A stretch of 39,105 bases of DNA, from contig JADGCH010000021.1 of the NCBI GenBank assembly GCA_015229115.1, forward strand, positions 1-39,105, read 5' to 3'. The notes beneath the pieces are model-generated. The model did no database searches. It saw nothing but the letters and a program-made list of their open reading frames with translations, and was not told the DNA's origin. Source of the DNA: Magnetococcales bacterium (GTDB lineage Bacteria > Pseudomonadota > Magnetococcia > Magnetococcales > JADGCH01). This document shows positions 1-9,875 of this stretch, piece by piece. Position 1 is the stretch's first letter. The number at the start of each line of letters is the position of its first letter. Made by a program: the position numbers and the translations under genes.

Positions 1-190
1 GATGTTGCACTGGCTTGCTTCTGGTATCCAGCACCACCTTGGCCTGTGCCGGAACCCCTTCATTCAAAGGAGCCAGCAACGTCCAAACAATAAAAGAGCC
101 TAATCCGAGAATCAGTGACCACCAACCAATACGGGTTGAACGGGTATGATCGATCTCCAGGTCCAAGGCTGCCTGTTTACTGTCTGCCAT
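1..190 (-). CDS. HlyD/PrtE-type type I secretion membrane fusion protein, N-terminal part (cut by window edge)
   Basis: Only about the first 63 residues are inside the window. The protein starts at an ATG (188-190) behind a strong GGAGG ribosome site on the minus strand. It opens with a short charged cytoplasmic segment, then one membrane helix beginning at a GWW motif around residue 22, then a stretch reading LLAPLNEGVPA followed by a beta-strand that leads to KPVQH. This is the usual N-terminus of PrtE/AprE-type adaptor proteins, which bridge an inner-membrane ABC exporter to a TolC-like outer-membrane channel. It lies 49 nt downstream of the PrtD-type exporter gene on the same strand, the usual partner order. 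The family call rests on the N-terminal pattern alone; the rest of the gene and any TolC gene would lie left of the window. Confidence 0.85.
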   Translation of the reverse strand, partial: MADSKQAALDLEIDHTRSTRIGWWSLILGLGSFIVWTLLAPLNEGVPAQAKVVLDTRSKPVQH

Positions 191-239
191 GGTTTGACCT
201 CCTGTCCATCTTTCGCATCTGTTCCATCTCTCGATCTTG

Positions 240-1979
240 TCAGGCAGCTGTCAACTGCGGTTGTGCTGCACTGGCGGAAATGGCTGGAGCTCCGCGCAAG
301 GCGGCCAACACCTCATCACGCGGTCCGTAGGCGGCCAGCTGACCATCACGCAGCATCATGATCTTGTCAACGACCGACAGAATGGTCGTCCGATGGGTAA
401 TCAGAATGACCGTCCGCCCCTCGGCCTTGAGGGCCCGCACTGCCTCCACCAGCGCTACCTCGCCCACGTCATCGAGGTTGGAGTTAGGTTCATCGAGCAC
501 AATCAGGACCGGCATGCCATACAGGGCCCGCGCCAGACCAACACGCTGCCGTTGCCCAGCAGACAGGAAGCCGCCTCCCACACCAATGGGGGTATCGTAC
601 CCCTGGGGAAAACGCAAAATCATGTCGTGCATACCGGCCATTCTGGCAGCGGTCACCACCTTCTCAGCGTCGATTTCGTTGAAACGGGCAATATTGTCGG
701 CAATGGTCCCTTCGAACAACTCGATATCCTGGGGCAGATAACCGAGAAACTGACCCACTTCCGTCTTATCCCAAGCGTAAATGTTGGCGCCATCGAGACG
801 AACGCTACCTGAAAAAGGCGGCCATACACCCACCAGCAAGCGTGCCAAGGTTGATTTACCCGCAGCGCTGGGGCCAACAACAGCCACCACATCCCCTGCC
901 GTAATGGTAAAAGAGAGATTACGTAAAATGGGAGGCCCCCCACTTGGGGGAACGGCCACCACGCCCTCAAATTGTACCTCCCCCTTGGGTGGCGGCAGAG
1001 ACATGGTCTGTGCATCTTCCGGACAGCTTTCCAGCAGTTCATGCAGCCGGTTGTAGGAGTCGCGCGCCATGATAAACATCTTCCAGCTACCGATGGCTGA
1101 CTCGATCGGCGCCATGGCCCGTCCCATCAGGATCGATGCCACGATCATAGCCGCCGGAGAGATAACCGCTTCAATGGTCAACCAAGCTCCCATGCCCAGC
1201 ACCAGCGATTGTAGCGCCATGCGAACAAACCGGCTGAGGGAATTGATGGTACCGGCCCAGGTACTGGCATTAGCCTGCAAATTGAGCATTTGGTGATAAC
1301 TCTTGTACCAGTGGCGCTGGATACCGCTTAGCATACCCATGGAGGAGATGACTTCGACATTGCGCAGGCTGTTGCCAGCAAAACTGGCCGAACGCCCCCA
1401 GGCCTCCTGGGCTTCCACCAGTGGCCTGTCGGTCAGTTTCTCGGTGACATAGGTCAGGATTACCATCAGGATGGTACCAAAGCTGGACATGAATCCCATG
1501 GCAGGATGGAGCGAAAACACCACGTAAATAAACAGAAAGCCCCACGGAGCATCAAAAAAGGCCATCAGACCAGGACCGGTCAAAAACTGCCGGATCATGG
1601 TCAGATCAGACATGGCCATGGCACCACTGCTGCCAGACTGTTTTCTGGCCTGCTCAAAAGCCGCTGAAAAAACACGGGAATAAAGCATCTGGTCCAGCTT
1701 GATGCCAGCCTGGATCAGCACGTCGGAGCGGACCCACTCCAATACCCCCATCACCAAGTAGAGTGCCAGCATGATCAGGGTCAACATCCACAGGGTTGCT
1801 TCACTGCGGCTGCCCAGGACCCGGTCATAAATCTGCATCATGTAGATGGAAGGGGTCAAATAGAGGAAATTGATAAAAAAGCTGAAGACTGCGACAGCGA
1901 TAAACATCTCGCGCATCTTCCAGATGACACGCTTCAACTCCGATCTTGTCTGAGATCCGGCCTGACCCGATTGACTCAT
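240..1979 (-). CDS. PrtD-type type I secretion permease/ATPase
   Basis: A 579-residue half-size ABC exporter. The N-terminal two-thirds is a six-helix transmembrane domain; the opening (about residues 20-60) ends in YMMQIYDRVLGSRSEATL, typical of PrtD/AprD/LipB exporters. The ATPase domain has Walker A GPSAAGKST (Lys375), the signature LSAGQRQRVGLARAL, and Walker B VLIVLDEPNSNLD followed by a switch His in ILITHR. There is no C39-like N-terminal domain, which separates it from the neighbouring LapB-type exporter. Family members energise one-step secretion of repeat proteins, proteases or lipases from the cytoplasm to the outside. It is the third of four consecutive secretion genes and precedes its likely adaptor. 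The substrate cannot be read from the sequence. Confidence 0.93.
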   Translation of the reverse strand: MSQSGQAGSQTRSELKRVIWKMREMFIAVAVFSFFINFLYLTPSIYMMQIYDRVLGSRSEATLWMLTLIMLALYLVMGVLEWVRSDVLIQAGIKLDQMLYSRVFSAAFEQARKQSGSSGAMAMSDLTMIRQFLTGPGLMAFFDAPWGFLFIYVVFSLHPAMGFMSSFGTILMVILTYVTEKLTDRPLVEAQEAWGRSASFAGNSLRNVEVISSMGMLSGIQRHWYKSYHQMLNLQANASTWAGTINSLSRFVRMALQSLVLGMGAWLTIEAVISPAAMIVASILMGRAMAPIESAIGSWKMFIMARDSYNRLHELLESCPEDAQTMSLPPPKGEVQFEGVVAVPPSGGPPILRNLSFTITAGDVVAVVGPSAAGKSTLARLLVGVWPPFSGSVRLDGANIYAWDKTEVGQFLGYLPQDIELFEGTIADNIARFNEIDAEKVVTAARMAGMHDMILRFPQGYDTPIGVGGGFLSAGQRQRVGLARALYGMPVLIVLDEPNSNLDDVGEVALVEAVRALKAEGRTVILITHRTTILSVVDKIMMLRDGQLAAYGPRDEVLAALRGAPAISASAAQPQLTAA

Positions 1980-2035
1980 AATGGATATCTGCCTCTCAAT
2001 TGCTTGCCTTTTGCTGCATCATCAATCCGGACCCA

Positions 2036-3334
2036 TCATCGCTCACGCAGAGCATTCTGCTTGACCTTCAAAATCGGCTTCAGCAGATAGTCCAGCACGC
2101 TCTTCCTGCCAGTCAGCACATCGACCGTGGCTACCATGCCCGGAATGATCGGTAACGGGTGATCCTCCGTGCCCAAATGGTTCTTCTGGGTACGGACCTG
2201 AACAAGGTAGTGGTGCTCTCCTTTCTCATCGGTGATGGTATCGGCACTGATATGCGACAACCGCCCGGGCAAACCGCCATAAATGGAAAAATCATAAGCG
2301 GTCAGTTTGACCATGCCCTCCTGTCCGGGGCGCAAAAAAGCGATGTCAGCAGGACGAACGCGCGCCTCAACCAGCAATGACTCCTCCAGCGGCATAATCT
2401 CAACCAGATCGACACCAGCCCGCACCACCTGACCGATGGTATTGACCCGCACGCGAATGACGCTGCCGTGCACGGGTGACCGCACAGCCGTGCGCGTTAC
2501 CCGATCCTTGAGGGCTGTCATCGATTCGCTCATGCCGCGCAGCTCGGCCTTGGCCTCGTTCAGCTCAGCCTGGGCACGGGTACGAAAGGTAATCGCTGGT
2601 TCCTCGGCCTTGCTGCGCAGCTCCTTCAACGCCATTTCAACCCGTGGTACCGTCAGCGTAGCAGTCTGTTGCTGTCCCTCCAGCTCGGCCTCTTCCCGTT
2701 GCAGACGCAGCAGCTCGACACTGGACATAACCCCCTGCTTGACCATCGGCTCGGTAATGGCCAACTCCTTGCGCACCAGTGCCAAACGCTTACTCAGCTG
2801 GTTCCTCACCGAAGCCAGCTCCAGCAGTTCCTGCTCTTTCTGTGCTACCTGCTTGCGCAGAATACCAGTGGCTGATTCCAGCTCCTGCCTGCGGGCGGTA
2901 AACAGCTCCTGCTCACTGCGAATCAGCTCGGCCAGCTCTTCATCCTGCAGCTTGCGCTCTGGCACAAAATGGCCCTTACCCGCTATCTCCGCCTCCAGAC
3001 GGGCAATACGTACCTTGAGATTACCGGAACGGGAACTGCTCTCACGAAACGAGGCAGAAAACTGGGTGTCGTCGATGCGCAGCAGCACCTGCCCCTTTTC
3101 GACAACGTCTCCCTCATGCACCAGCAGCTCGGCCAGGATTCCTCCTTCCAGATTCTGGACCAGCTGTACCTGGCCTGAAGGGATAACCCTCCCTTCACCG
3201 GTCGTCACCTCATCCAGCTCAGCCCAGGAGGCCCAGACCACCATCACCACAAAACAGAGCACAGTAACCAATAACAACCCATGTGCCAAGGGATAAATAT
3301 CCGTGAAGGGCTGCTGCTGCCGATATCGGTTCAT
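2036..3334 (-). CDS. LapC-type HlyD-family type I secretion membrane fusion protein
   Basis: A 432-residue periplasmic adaptor. A single membrane helix lies at about residues 17-37 (HGLLLVTVLCFVVMVVWASW). It is followed by the first half of a lipoyl/barrel-sandwich domain (GEGRVIPSGQVQLVQNLEGG), a long glutamate/leucine-rich coiled-coil hairpin at roughly residues 95-285, the second lipoyl half (VRSPVHGSVIRVRVNTIGQVV) and a C-terminal beta-barrel. This is the HlyD/LapC layout at normal length. Its ATG overlaps the stop of the upstream exporter gene as ATGA (3331-3334), so the two are almost certainly translationally coupled and form one transporter. LapC-like adaptors serve export of large repeat proteins and adhesins; applying that here is inference. 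Confidence 0.93.
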   Translation of the reverse strand: MNRYRQQQPFTDIYPLAHGLLLVTVLCFVVMVVWASWAELDEVTTGEGRVIPSGQVQLVQNLEGGILAELLVHEGDVVEKGQVLLRIDDTQFSASFRESSSRSGNLKVRIARLEAEIAGKGHFVPERKLQDEELAELIRSEQELFTARRQELESATGILRKQVAQKEQELLELASVRNQLSKRLALVRKELAITEPMVKQGVMSSVELLRLQREEAELEGQQQTATLTVPRVEMALKELRSKAEEPAITFRTRAQAELNEAKAELRGMSESMTALKDRVTRTAVRSPVHGSVIRVRVNTIGQVVRAGVDLVEIMPLEESLLVEARVRPADIAFLRPGQEGMVKLTAYDFSIYGGLPGRLSHISADTITDEKGEHHYLVQVRTQKNHLGTEDHPLPIIPGMVATVDVLTGRKSVLDYLLKPILKVKQNALRER

Positions 3335-5445
3335 TTGAGCATGGCCAAAATCTGCTGTTTAGGTCCATCTGCCACCACCTTGCCTGATTCAACCAGAATG
3401 ATGCGATCAACCAGAGACAGCAGACTGGTTTTATGGGTCACCAGGATCAGTGTCCGTCCCGGCAACAGCCCGGTCAACCGTTCCCTGAAGCGATCTTCGC
3501 TGGCCGTATCCATGGAGCTGGTCGGTTCATCAAGTAGTAACAACGACGGATGGCCCAGCAGCGCCCGCGCCATAGCCACCATCTGGCGTTGTCCTCCAGA
3601 AAGACCACGGCCCTGCTCGCCGATCATCCTATCAAATCCACGCGGATCACGGTACGCAAAATCATCCACCCCAGCCAAACGGGCGGCCTGGAGAATTTCG
3701 TCATCTTCGGCAAAGGGTTTACCGAGCGCGATATTGAAACGCAGCGTACCATAAAAGAGCAATGGATCCTGCAACACGCATCCCATGTCGCGGCGCAGAT
3801 CGACCGGATCAATCTGACGCGCATCGATCCCATCGAACAAAACCGATCCGGAATTAGGTTGATAGAATCCAAGAATGACCTTGAGCAGGGTGCTCTTGCC
3901 AGAGCCGGTCCTGCCGATCAGTGCCACTCGTTCGCCAGCACGGATATGAATCGTTACACCATTCAGGGTATCGCTCTCCTGCCCCGGATAACGAAAGGCC
4001 ACCTGATCGAGCGTGATGGATCCGGCCAAACGGGGCCGCTGCAAAAAGGAGACATTGCGAGGACGTTCGATCGGCAGGGACATGACGCGGTTGAGAGCAC
4101 GCAGGGAAACCACCGACTGCTGCAGACGCACCAGCAAGGCAGCCAGTTGGGACAAAGGCGCAATGGCTCGCCCGCCCAGCAGGGTACAAGCAATCAAAGC
4201 ACCGGTCGTCATGGTACCAGCACCGATCTGGTAAACCCCGACAATGACCATACCCACGGTGGTCAACTGCTGCACCAGTATGGAAAAATGGAGCGTCACC
4301 ATGGAGATAAACCGTGCTGATAGACCGGACTGGGCCATGGCCGCGACGCAGTCTTCCCACTGTCGCTGCATTACTCCCTCGGCACGGTTGGCCTTGACGG
4401 TTTCCAGCCCGGCAATAGCCTCAATCAAAACAGCATGTTTTTGGGAGGATTCCTTGAAAGAACGCTGCACCACCCGAGACAGAGGCATCTGCGCCAGCAG
4501 GCCGGCTGCAACGACCAACGGCACCGCCGCCAGGGGGACCCAAACCACTGGCCCGCCCAGATAGCCGATCACCAGCAGGAACAAACCGATAAAAGGCAGG
4601 TCAATCAGGGTGGTCAGACTGGCTGAGGTAAAAAAATCGCGCAGGGTTTCAAATTCTTGCATCTGCCGAGCCATCACACCAGAAGAGGTTGGCTGGGCCA
4701 CCATGCGCAGCCCCATGATCTGGGCAAACAGGCTGTTGGCCATCAGGATATCGGCCTTCTTGCCGGCCACATCCAGAAAATAGCCTCGCAGAGTCCGCAG
4801 GATAAAATCAAAACCGTAGACCAGCATGACACCGATGGCCAAGGCCCACAACGTCTCGTAGGCATGGTTCGGTACCACCCGATCGTAAACGTTCATGACG
4901 AAGAGAGAATTGGCCAGGGTAAACAGATTGAGCAGCAGCGAAGCCAGCGCCACCTCACCATAGATCAGCCAAAAGCGGGACAGGGTGCCCCAAAACCAGG
5001 ACCGAGGCGAGTCATCATCCGGCTGTTGTTCGCGTCCATCAAACTGGAACAGGGGCCGGATGAAAAGGGTATAACCGCTATAACGCTGCTGCAATGACGA
5101 CAGCGGCACCACTTCCCCTCCCCCGCCGGTTTCGGGCAGGATCAGGGCTGCCTCGCCCTTGTCACGATCCAGATCGACCAGGATAACCGCCTGATCCTGA
5201 TCCAGCAGCAACACGGCCGGTAGCAACGATGGCTGAATGGCTGACAGGGATTGCCGCACCAGACGGGCAGAAAGATCCACACGCTCGGCAGCACGGATGA
5301 ACAGCTCGGGAGTAAGTCGTCCATCGGTCAGAGGCAGACCGGCATAGATGGCCTCCAGCGAAATAGGCCGTTGCCACTGACGCGCCAGAATGACCAGACA
5401 CTGTGCCAACGGATCATCCCGAACCGTTTTTTCCTCAATAACCAT
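3331..5445 (-). CDS. LapB-type type I secretion ABC exporter with C39-like N-terminal domain
   Basis: A 704-residue ABC exporter. Residues 1 to about 130 form a C39-peptidase-like domain. It lacks the usual QxxCG active-site context, so it is probably a non-cleaving substrate-docking domain as in HlyB/LapB. The six-helix transmembrane domain follows (FVMNVYDRVVPNHAYETLWAL lies in it), then the ATPase with Walker A GRTGSGKST (Lys517), signature LSGGQRQMVAMARAL and Walker B LLLLDEPTSSMD. Length and order match LapB exporters, which act on large repetitive surface proteins. It begins 28 nt after the clpB stop on the same strand with no hairpin between, so it may be read from the clpB promoter. 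A GGGA about 11 nt upstream is the only ribosome site seen. Confidence 0.93.
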   Translation of the reverse strand: MVIEEKTVRDDPLAQCLVILARQWQRPISLEAIYAGLPLTDGRLTPELFIRAAERVDLSARLVRQSLSAIQPSLLPAVLLLDQDQAVILVDLDRDKGEAALILPETGGGGEVVPLSSLQQRYSGYTLFIRPLFQFDGREQQPDDDSPRSWFWGTLSRFWLIYGEVALASLLLNLFTLANSLFVMNVYDRVVPNHAYETLWALAIGVMLVYGFDFILRTLRGYFLDVAGKKADILMANSLFAQIMGLRMVAQPTSSGVMARQMQEFETLRDFFTSASLTTLIDLPFIGLFLLVIGYLGGPVVWVPLAAVPLVVAAGLLAQMPLSRVVQRSFKESSQKHAVLIEAIAGLETVKANRAEGVMQRQWEDCVAAMAQSGLSARFISMVTLHFSILVQQLTTVGMVIVGVYQIGAGTMTTGALIACTLLGGRAIAPLSQLAALLVRLQQSVVSLRALNRVMSLPIERPRNVSFLQRPRLAGSITLDQVAFRYPGQESDTLNGVTIHIRAGERVALIGRTGSGKSTLLKVILGFYQPNSGSVLFDGIDARQIDPVDLRRDMGCVLQDPLLFYGTLRFNIALGKPFAEDDEILQAARLAGVDDFAYRDPRGFDRMIGEQGRGLSGGQRQMVAMARALLGHPSLLLLDEPTSSMDTASEDRFRERLTGLLPGRTLILVTHKTSLLSLVDRIILVESGKVVADGPKQQILAMLK

Positions 5446-5473
5446 TCATGGTGATCCCAATCTAAAAACCTTT

Positions 5474-8068
5474 TCAAGACGTTTTGGCAAGAATTATACC
5501 ATTTTTAAGGATCAACTCACCCTGCTCCTCCTCGACCAGTAAAGTATCACCGTGCTGAAACTGCCCTGACAACAAACCATCGGCCAGACGATCCTGCAAC
5601 AGCTGTTGCACCACCCGCTTCAGCGGTCTGGCGCCATAAACCGGATCATAACCACGATCGGCCAACAGCTGCCGTACTGCTGGTGTGATAGTCAACTCAA
5701 TACGCATCGGTTGCAGCAACTGCCGCAGCCGATCCAGCTGAATATCGACCACAGCATCAAGATGGTCACGGGTCAGGTGATGAAAAACGATGCTATCATC
5801 AAGCCGGTTGAGAAATTCCGGCCTGAAGGTCTGCCGCAGCACAGCCATGAGCTGTTCACGGTCGATCTCTTCTCCCTCAAAACGATCCGAACCGATGTTG
5901 GAGGTCATGATGATCACACTGTTGCGGAAATCAACCGTTCGTCCCTGTCCATCGGTGAGACGCCCCTCATCCAGCACTTGTAGCAGAATGTTGAACACTT
6001 CGACATGCGCCTTTTCGATCTCGTCAAGCAGGATGACACTGTAGGGACGACGGCGGACCGCTTCGGTCAATTGTCCTCCCTCCTCATAACCGACGTACCC
6101 GGGCGGAGCACCGATAAGACGTGCCACGGCGTGGCGTTCCATATATTCCGACATGTCAAGACGCACCATGGCCTGCTCGCTATCAAACAGGAATTCGGCC
6201 AGAGCCTTGGTCAACTCGGTCTTGCCTACCCCGGTCGGACCAAGGAACAGGAACGAACCGATGGGACGACAAGGGTCATGGAGCCCGGCCCGAGCCCGGC
6301 GTACCGCCCGGGAAACCGCTGACAGGGCCTGTGGCTGCCCCACCACCCGCTTACTCAGCCGCTGCTCCATCTCCAGCAACTTGCTGCGTTCCCCTTCGAG
6401 CAGACGTGTCACCGGAATCGAGGTCCAGCGCGCTACAATGGCGGCGATATCCTCCTCTTCAACCGCCTCGCGTAACAGACGGGAATCCTCCTTTTGGTCG
6501 ACCCGTACCGCCCCGTTGAGTCGTTGTTCCAGTTCCGGAATAATGCCGTAACGCAATTGACCGGCCTGCTCCAGTTCACCCGATCGCTCGGCCTGCTCCA
6601 ATTCCAGACGTTTCTGTTCCAGCGTCTCCTTCAACTGCTGTAATATGTTGATATCGTCCCGTTCCTGCTGCCAAAGGGCTGTTAACCGATCCGACTGCTG
6701 TTGCAAAGTCAGCAGCTCCTGCTCCAGAACAGCCAGCCGCTGCCGCGATGGGGCATCGGTTTCTTTTTTCAAAACCGACTGCTCAATCTGCAACTGCAAA
6801 ATACGGCGGTCGATCTCATCCAGTTCGCGCGGTTTCGAGGTGATCTCCATACGCAACTGAGCCGCTGCCTCATCGACCAGATCGATGGCCTTGTCGGGCA
6901 GAAAACGGTCGGCGATGTAGCGCTGGGACAGGGTTGCCGCTGCCACCAAGGCGGCATCGGTAATGCGTACACCATGGTGCAGCTCATACTTCTCCTTGAT
7001 GCCGCGCAGAATCGAGATGGTATCGGCCACGCTCGGCTCACCCACCATGACCGGCTGAAAACGGCGTTCCAGGGCAGCATCTTTCTCAACATGCTTGCGA
7101 TATTCATCCAGCGTCGTGGCGCCAACACAGTGCAACTCACCACGGGCCAGAGCCGGTTTTAGCAAATTGGAGGCATCCATGGCGCCATCGGCACGACCCG
7201 CTCCCACCAGGGTGTGCATTTCATCAATGAAGAGGATGATAGCCCCCTGGGCCTGCTGGACCTCTTTCAGCACCGCCTTGAGCCGTTCCTCAAACTCGCC
7301 GCGATATTTGGCCCCGGCAATCAGCGCTCCCATATCGAGGGCAATGATTCGTTTATTACGTACTGCATCGGGCACATCACCGCGCACAATACGCAAGGCC
7401 AGGCCCTCGACAATGGCGGTCTTACCCACCCCGGGCTCACCGATCAGCACCGGATTGTTTTTGGTGCGCCGCGACAGCACCTGCATGGTACGGCGGATCT
7501 CCTCGTCACGGCCAATGACCGGATCGAGCTTACCCTGATGGGCCAGCTGGGTCAGGTCACGGGCATATTTTTCCAGCGCCTGGAAGGTCCCTTCCGGATC
7601 CGGCGAAGTCACCCTCTGCCCACCACGAACCCGCTGCAAAGCCCGCAGCACCGTTTCGTAGCCCAGTCCAGCCTGGCGCAACAGACGGGGGCCATCGCCC
7701 GGATCGGCCCCATCACGCAGCATCGCCAGCAAAAAATGTTCGGTGGAAACATAGTCATCCCGCAGCTCATTGCTGAGACGTTCGGCCTCGCTCATCATGG
7801 CCTGAAAGCGGCGCGATGGAATGACCTGATTGGCACCGTTGCCAGCCACCCGAGGCAACCGGTCCAGCAACGCCTCCAGCTGACGCTGCAAGGGCTCGAT
7901 GGCACAACCGGCCTGCTCCAGTACCGGACCAACCACACCTTCCTGCTGTTGTAACAGCTCATACAGCAGATGTTCCGGTTCCAGATGCTGCTGTCCCCGG
8001 GTTGCAGCCAGACCAACGGCCTGTTGCAACGCCTCCTGTGACTTGGTGGTGAAACGGTTCTGATTCAT
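5474..8068 (-). CDS. clpB: ATP-dependent disaggregase ClpB (Hsp100)
   Basis: An 864-residue protein, full length for ClpB. The order is an N-terminal Clp_N double repeat (about 1-145), first AAA+ module with Walker A GEPGVGKT (Lys216) and Walker B ILFIDEMH, the long coiled-coil middle domain (about 405-530, rich in Leu/Glu/Gln), second AAA+ module with Walker A GPTGVGKT (Lys616) and Walker [12 protein letters not shown], and the C-terminal D2-small domain. The middle domain separates ClpB from ClpA. It works with DnaK in the cytoplasm to pull proteins out of aggregates after heat stress. The ATG at 8068 has an AGGAG 7 nt upstream. The upstream region carries a promoter-like element that closely resembles the one in front of rpoH in this window. 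Confidence 0.98.
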   Translation of the reverse strand: MNQNRFTTKSQEALQQAVGLAATRGQQHLEPEHLLYELLQQQEGVVGPVLEQAGCAIEPLQRQLEALLDRLPRVAGNGANQVIPSRRFQAMMSEAERLSNELRDDYVSTEHFLLAMLRDGADPGDGPRLLRQAGLGYETVLRALQRVRGGQRVTSPDPEGTFQALEKYARDLTQLAHQGKLDPVIGRDEEIRRTMQVLSRRTKNNPVLIGEPGVGKTAIVEGLALRIVRGDVPDAVRNKRIIALDMGALIAGAKYRGEFEERLKAVLKEVQQAQGAIILFIDEMHTLVGAGRADGAMDASNLLKPALARGELHCVGATTLDEYRKHVEKDAALERRFQPVMVGEPSVADTISILRGIKEKYELHHGVRITDAALVAAATLSQRYIADRFLPDKAIDLVDEAAAQLRMEITSKPRELDEIDRRILQLQIEQSVLKKETDAPSRQRLAVLEQELLTLQQQSDRLTALWQQERDDINILQQLKETLEQKRLELEQAERSGELEQAGQLRYGIIPELEQRLNGAVRVDQKEDSRLLREAVEEEDIAAIVARWTSIPVTRLLEGERSKLLEMEQRLSKRVVGQPQALSAVSRAVRRARAGLHDPCRPIGSFLFLGPTGVGKTELTKALAEFLFDSEQAMVRLDMSEYMERHAVARLIGAPPGYVGYEEGGQLTEAVRRRPYSVILLDEIEKAHVEVFNILLQVLDEGRLTDGQGRTVDFRNSVIIMTSNIGSDRFEGEEIDREQLMAVLRQTFRPEFLNRLDDSIVFHHLTRDHLDAVVDIQLDRLRQLLQPMRIELTITPAVRQLLADRGYDPVYGARPLKRVVQQLLQDRLADGLLSGQFQHGDTLLVEEEQGELILKNGIILAKTS

Positions 8069-8124
8069 GGCGCGGCTCCTATTCCTCTCCTGATGCTACA
8101 GAAAAACAACCGTAGACAATCACT

Positions 8125-8152
8125 GAAATAGTCACGATTGACTAAAATGCAA
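8125..8152 (-). promoter_or_regulatory. Putative clpB promoter with internal dyad
   Basis: On the minus strand TTGCAT (8147-8152) is followed after 16 nt by TATTTC (8125-8130); the wider -10 reads ACTATTT, close to the CYTATNT -10 described for alphaproteobacterial RpoH promoters. A perfect 6-bp inverted repeat, TAGTCA-CGAT-TGACTA as read on the plus strand (8129-8144), lies between the two boxes. The minus-strand core GTCAATCGT (8134-8142) recurs identically before rpoH at the same offset from the TTG box. The predicted leader would be about 50 nt. This is pattern reading only. Confidence 0.4.
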
Positions 8153-8220
8153 CTGGAACAAAACGGCACAGGTGATAAAATAGCGCTGTAGACTGCCTGT
8201 TCTTATCGACGGAGATTGGT

Positions 8221-9858
8221 ATGCATATCCTGCTTAAGATAGCCTTGACCACTGTTTTTGTTATGATGATGGCACATCCTGCCTGGTGTGACATTCATGC
8301 TCTTGTCGTTGGAATCAACGAGTACAAACATTTTGGCAAGCTGGATGGAGCGGTCAACGATGCCAGGGATCTGGCTGACGCGCTGCACAAGCTACGTGCC
8401 AAAAAGGTCATTACACTGCTTGATCAGCAAGCCAGCCGTGATGCCATTTTAGGGGCCTGGAAAACGCTGGCCAACGAGGCCAAGGCCGGTGATATCCTCA
8501 TTTTTTCTTATGCAGGTCATGGCTCCCAGTCGAAAGAGCGCATTCCTGGCAGTGAAGAAGATGGTTTGGATGAATTTTATGTCCTGACCCATTTCAACCC
8601 CAACGGACCCGATTCAAGAGAGCGCATCCTCGACGATGACATCGCTGAGATGATCCACAATGCCCCACACCTGCAGACAATGGTCATTTCTGACTCCTGT
8701 CATTCGGGCACCATGACACGAGGGACAAAAAAAGGTCTGCTGAAATATCGCCGACTGCCCCAACAGAGCATCACCAACGACGCCATGACCGAAGAGACCA
8801 CAGCAACAAGGGGCATTGATGAATCAGCAGCCATGCAGCGTGCGGTCAGTTTCTCGGCTGTATCCGATCGTGAGGAGGTTCCTGAAATCACGATCGATGC
8901 CAAGCAGCGCGGAGCCATGAGCTGGGCCATGGCCAACGGACTGCGCGGAGCAGCTGATCTGAACCGAGATGGTCAAATAACCCAGCAGGAGCTGAAATCC
9001 TACGTCAATGAAAAGATACGCACCGTTACCGATGGCATCCAGCACCCGCAGATCAAGACGCGCAACGCGATCCATCTGACCTTGAACACAGATCGTCCCG
9101 CATCTGCTGTTCATCGTAACAAACCGGCTATGGCAGAGACCCGGTCAGCAGAACTGCCCCTGCTCGTCAAACCTGACCATCACCCTGTCATAACCGCACT
9201 GTCCAAACAGGCAGGGATCAAGGTCGTTGATAGCCGGTTGCCGGGAACATGGCTGCTTGATGTTGCCAACAACAGTCTGGTCTCCCCGCTCGGTGACGTC
9301 CACTATGATTTTTCCCGTATCTCGCGCGGTTTTGTACGGGCCACACCCGATACACCATCTGACCCGGTGTTTGTGGGCACCCTATCGATGACCGAGCTGA
9401 CCCATGCCCTGAACAAGGTCATGCTGGTCGAGCGGATCAAGCAGTTGGACCAGGAAAATGGCCTGGCCCTGGCCCTGTTACCCGACGACCGGCATTACAC
9501 CAAGGGAGCCGCCGTCACGCTGCGCCTTTCCAATCTCCAATACCCCTACCTGACCCTGATCAACCTCGGGGCCGATGGTACCATCAATTTTTTATATCCG
9601 AAATCTAAACTCAATGACACCGTCGATATTCCGATCAACAAGCCCTATGATCTGTCACTGACCGTCGCGCCACCCTTCGGGGCCGACCATTTCGTGGCCA
9701 TCGCCAGCAAAACGGTGCTGAAACCGCTCCATGGTGAGCTGGAAGCCCTGGATGGTGGCCGTGACGTCAGAAAAATCGGTCAGCTATTCGAGCAATATCT
9801 GACACCCTCTGTCGAGTATCAGATCGGTGTGCATGGTGTTTTTACCGGATTAAAATAA
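8221..9858 (+). CDS. Exported caspase-family (C14) peptidase with EF-hand-like loop and DUF4384-like tail
   Basis: A 545-residue protein. Residues 1-23 look like a Sec signal peptide ending AHPAWC. The caspase-hemoglobinase fold starts at IHALVVGINEY. The catalytic pair is visible: His100 in SYAGHGSQ and Cys160 in ISDSCHSGT, the canonical metacaspase-type motif. An EF-hand-like loop (D246 to E257, DLNRDGQITQQE) sits in the C-terminal part of the peptidase domain and suggests calcium dependence. After a linker, residues about 395-490 resemble DUF4384, a beta-rich module that often follows bacterial caspase-like domains. A GGAG lies 6 nt before the ATG. It is divergent from clpB. The active-site residues are seen directly; calcium control, periplasmic location and any cell-death or protein-processing role are inferred. 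Confidence 0.88.
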   Translation: MHILLKIALTTVFVMMMAHPAWCDIHALVVGINEYKHFGKLDGAVNDARDLADALHKLRAKKVITLLDQQASRDAILGAWKTLANEAKAGDILIFSYAGHGSQSKERIPGSEEDGLDEFYVLTHFNPNGPDSRERILDDDIAEMIHNAPHLQTMVISDSCHSGTMTRGTKKGLLKYRRLPQQSITNDAMTEETTATRGIDESAAMQRAVSFSAVSDREEVPEITIDAKQRGAMSWAMANGLRGAADLNRDGQITQQELKSYVNEKIRTVTDGIQHPQIKTRNAIHLTLNTDRPASAVHRNKPAMAETRSAELPLLVKPDHHPVITALSKQAGIKVVDSRLPGTWLLDVANNSLVSPLGDVHYDFSRISRGFVRATPDTPSDPVFVGTLSMTELTHALNKVMLVERIKQLDQENGLALALLPDDRHYTKGAAVTLRLSNLQYPYLTLINLGADGTINFLYPKSKLNDTVDIPINKPYDLSLTVAPPFGADHFVAIASKTVLKPLHGELEALDGGRDVRKIGQLFEQYLTPSVEYQIGVHGVFTGLK

Positions 9859-9875
9859 TTCAGGCTATAAAAAAT

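Noticed and set aside
240-812. A 191-residue plus-strand frame opposite the PrtD-type exporter, and similar long antisense frames opposite clpB, the giant protein and the kinases.
   Set aside because: They mirror conserved coding sequence on the other strand, lack ribosome sites and have low-complexity composition.
3331-5445. A bacteriocin-type exporter with an active C39 leader peptidase.
   Set aside because: The N-terminal domain lacks the usual active-site context, and the neighbours are adaptor genes of the LapC/PrtE type with no small leader-peptide genes.
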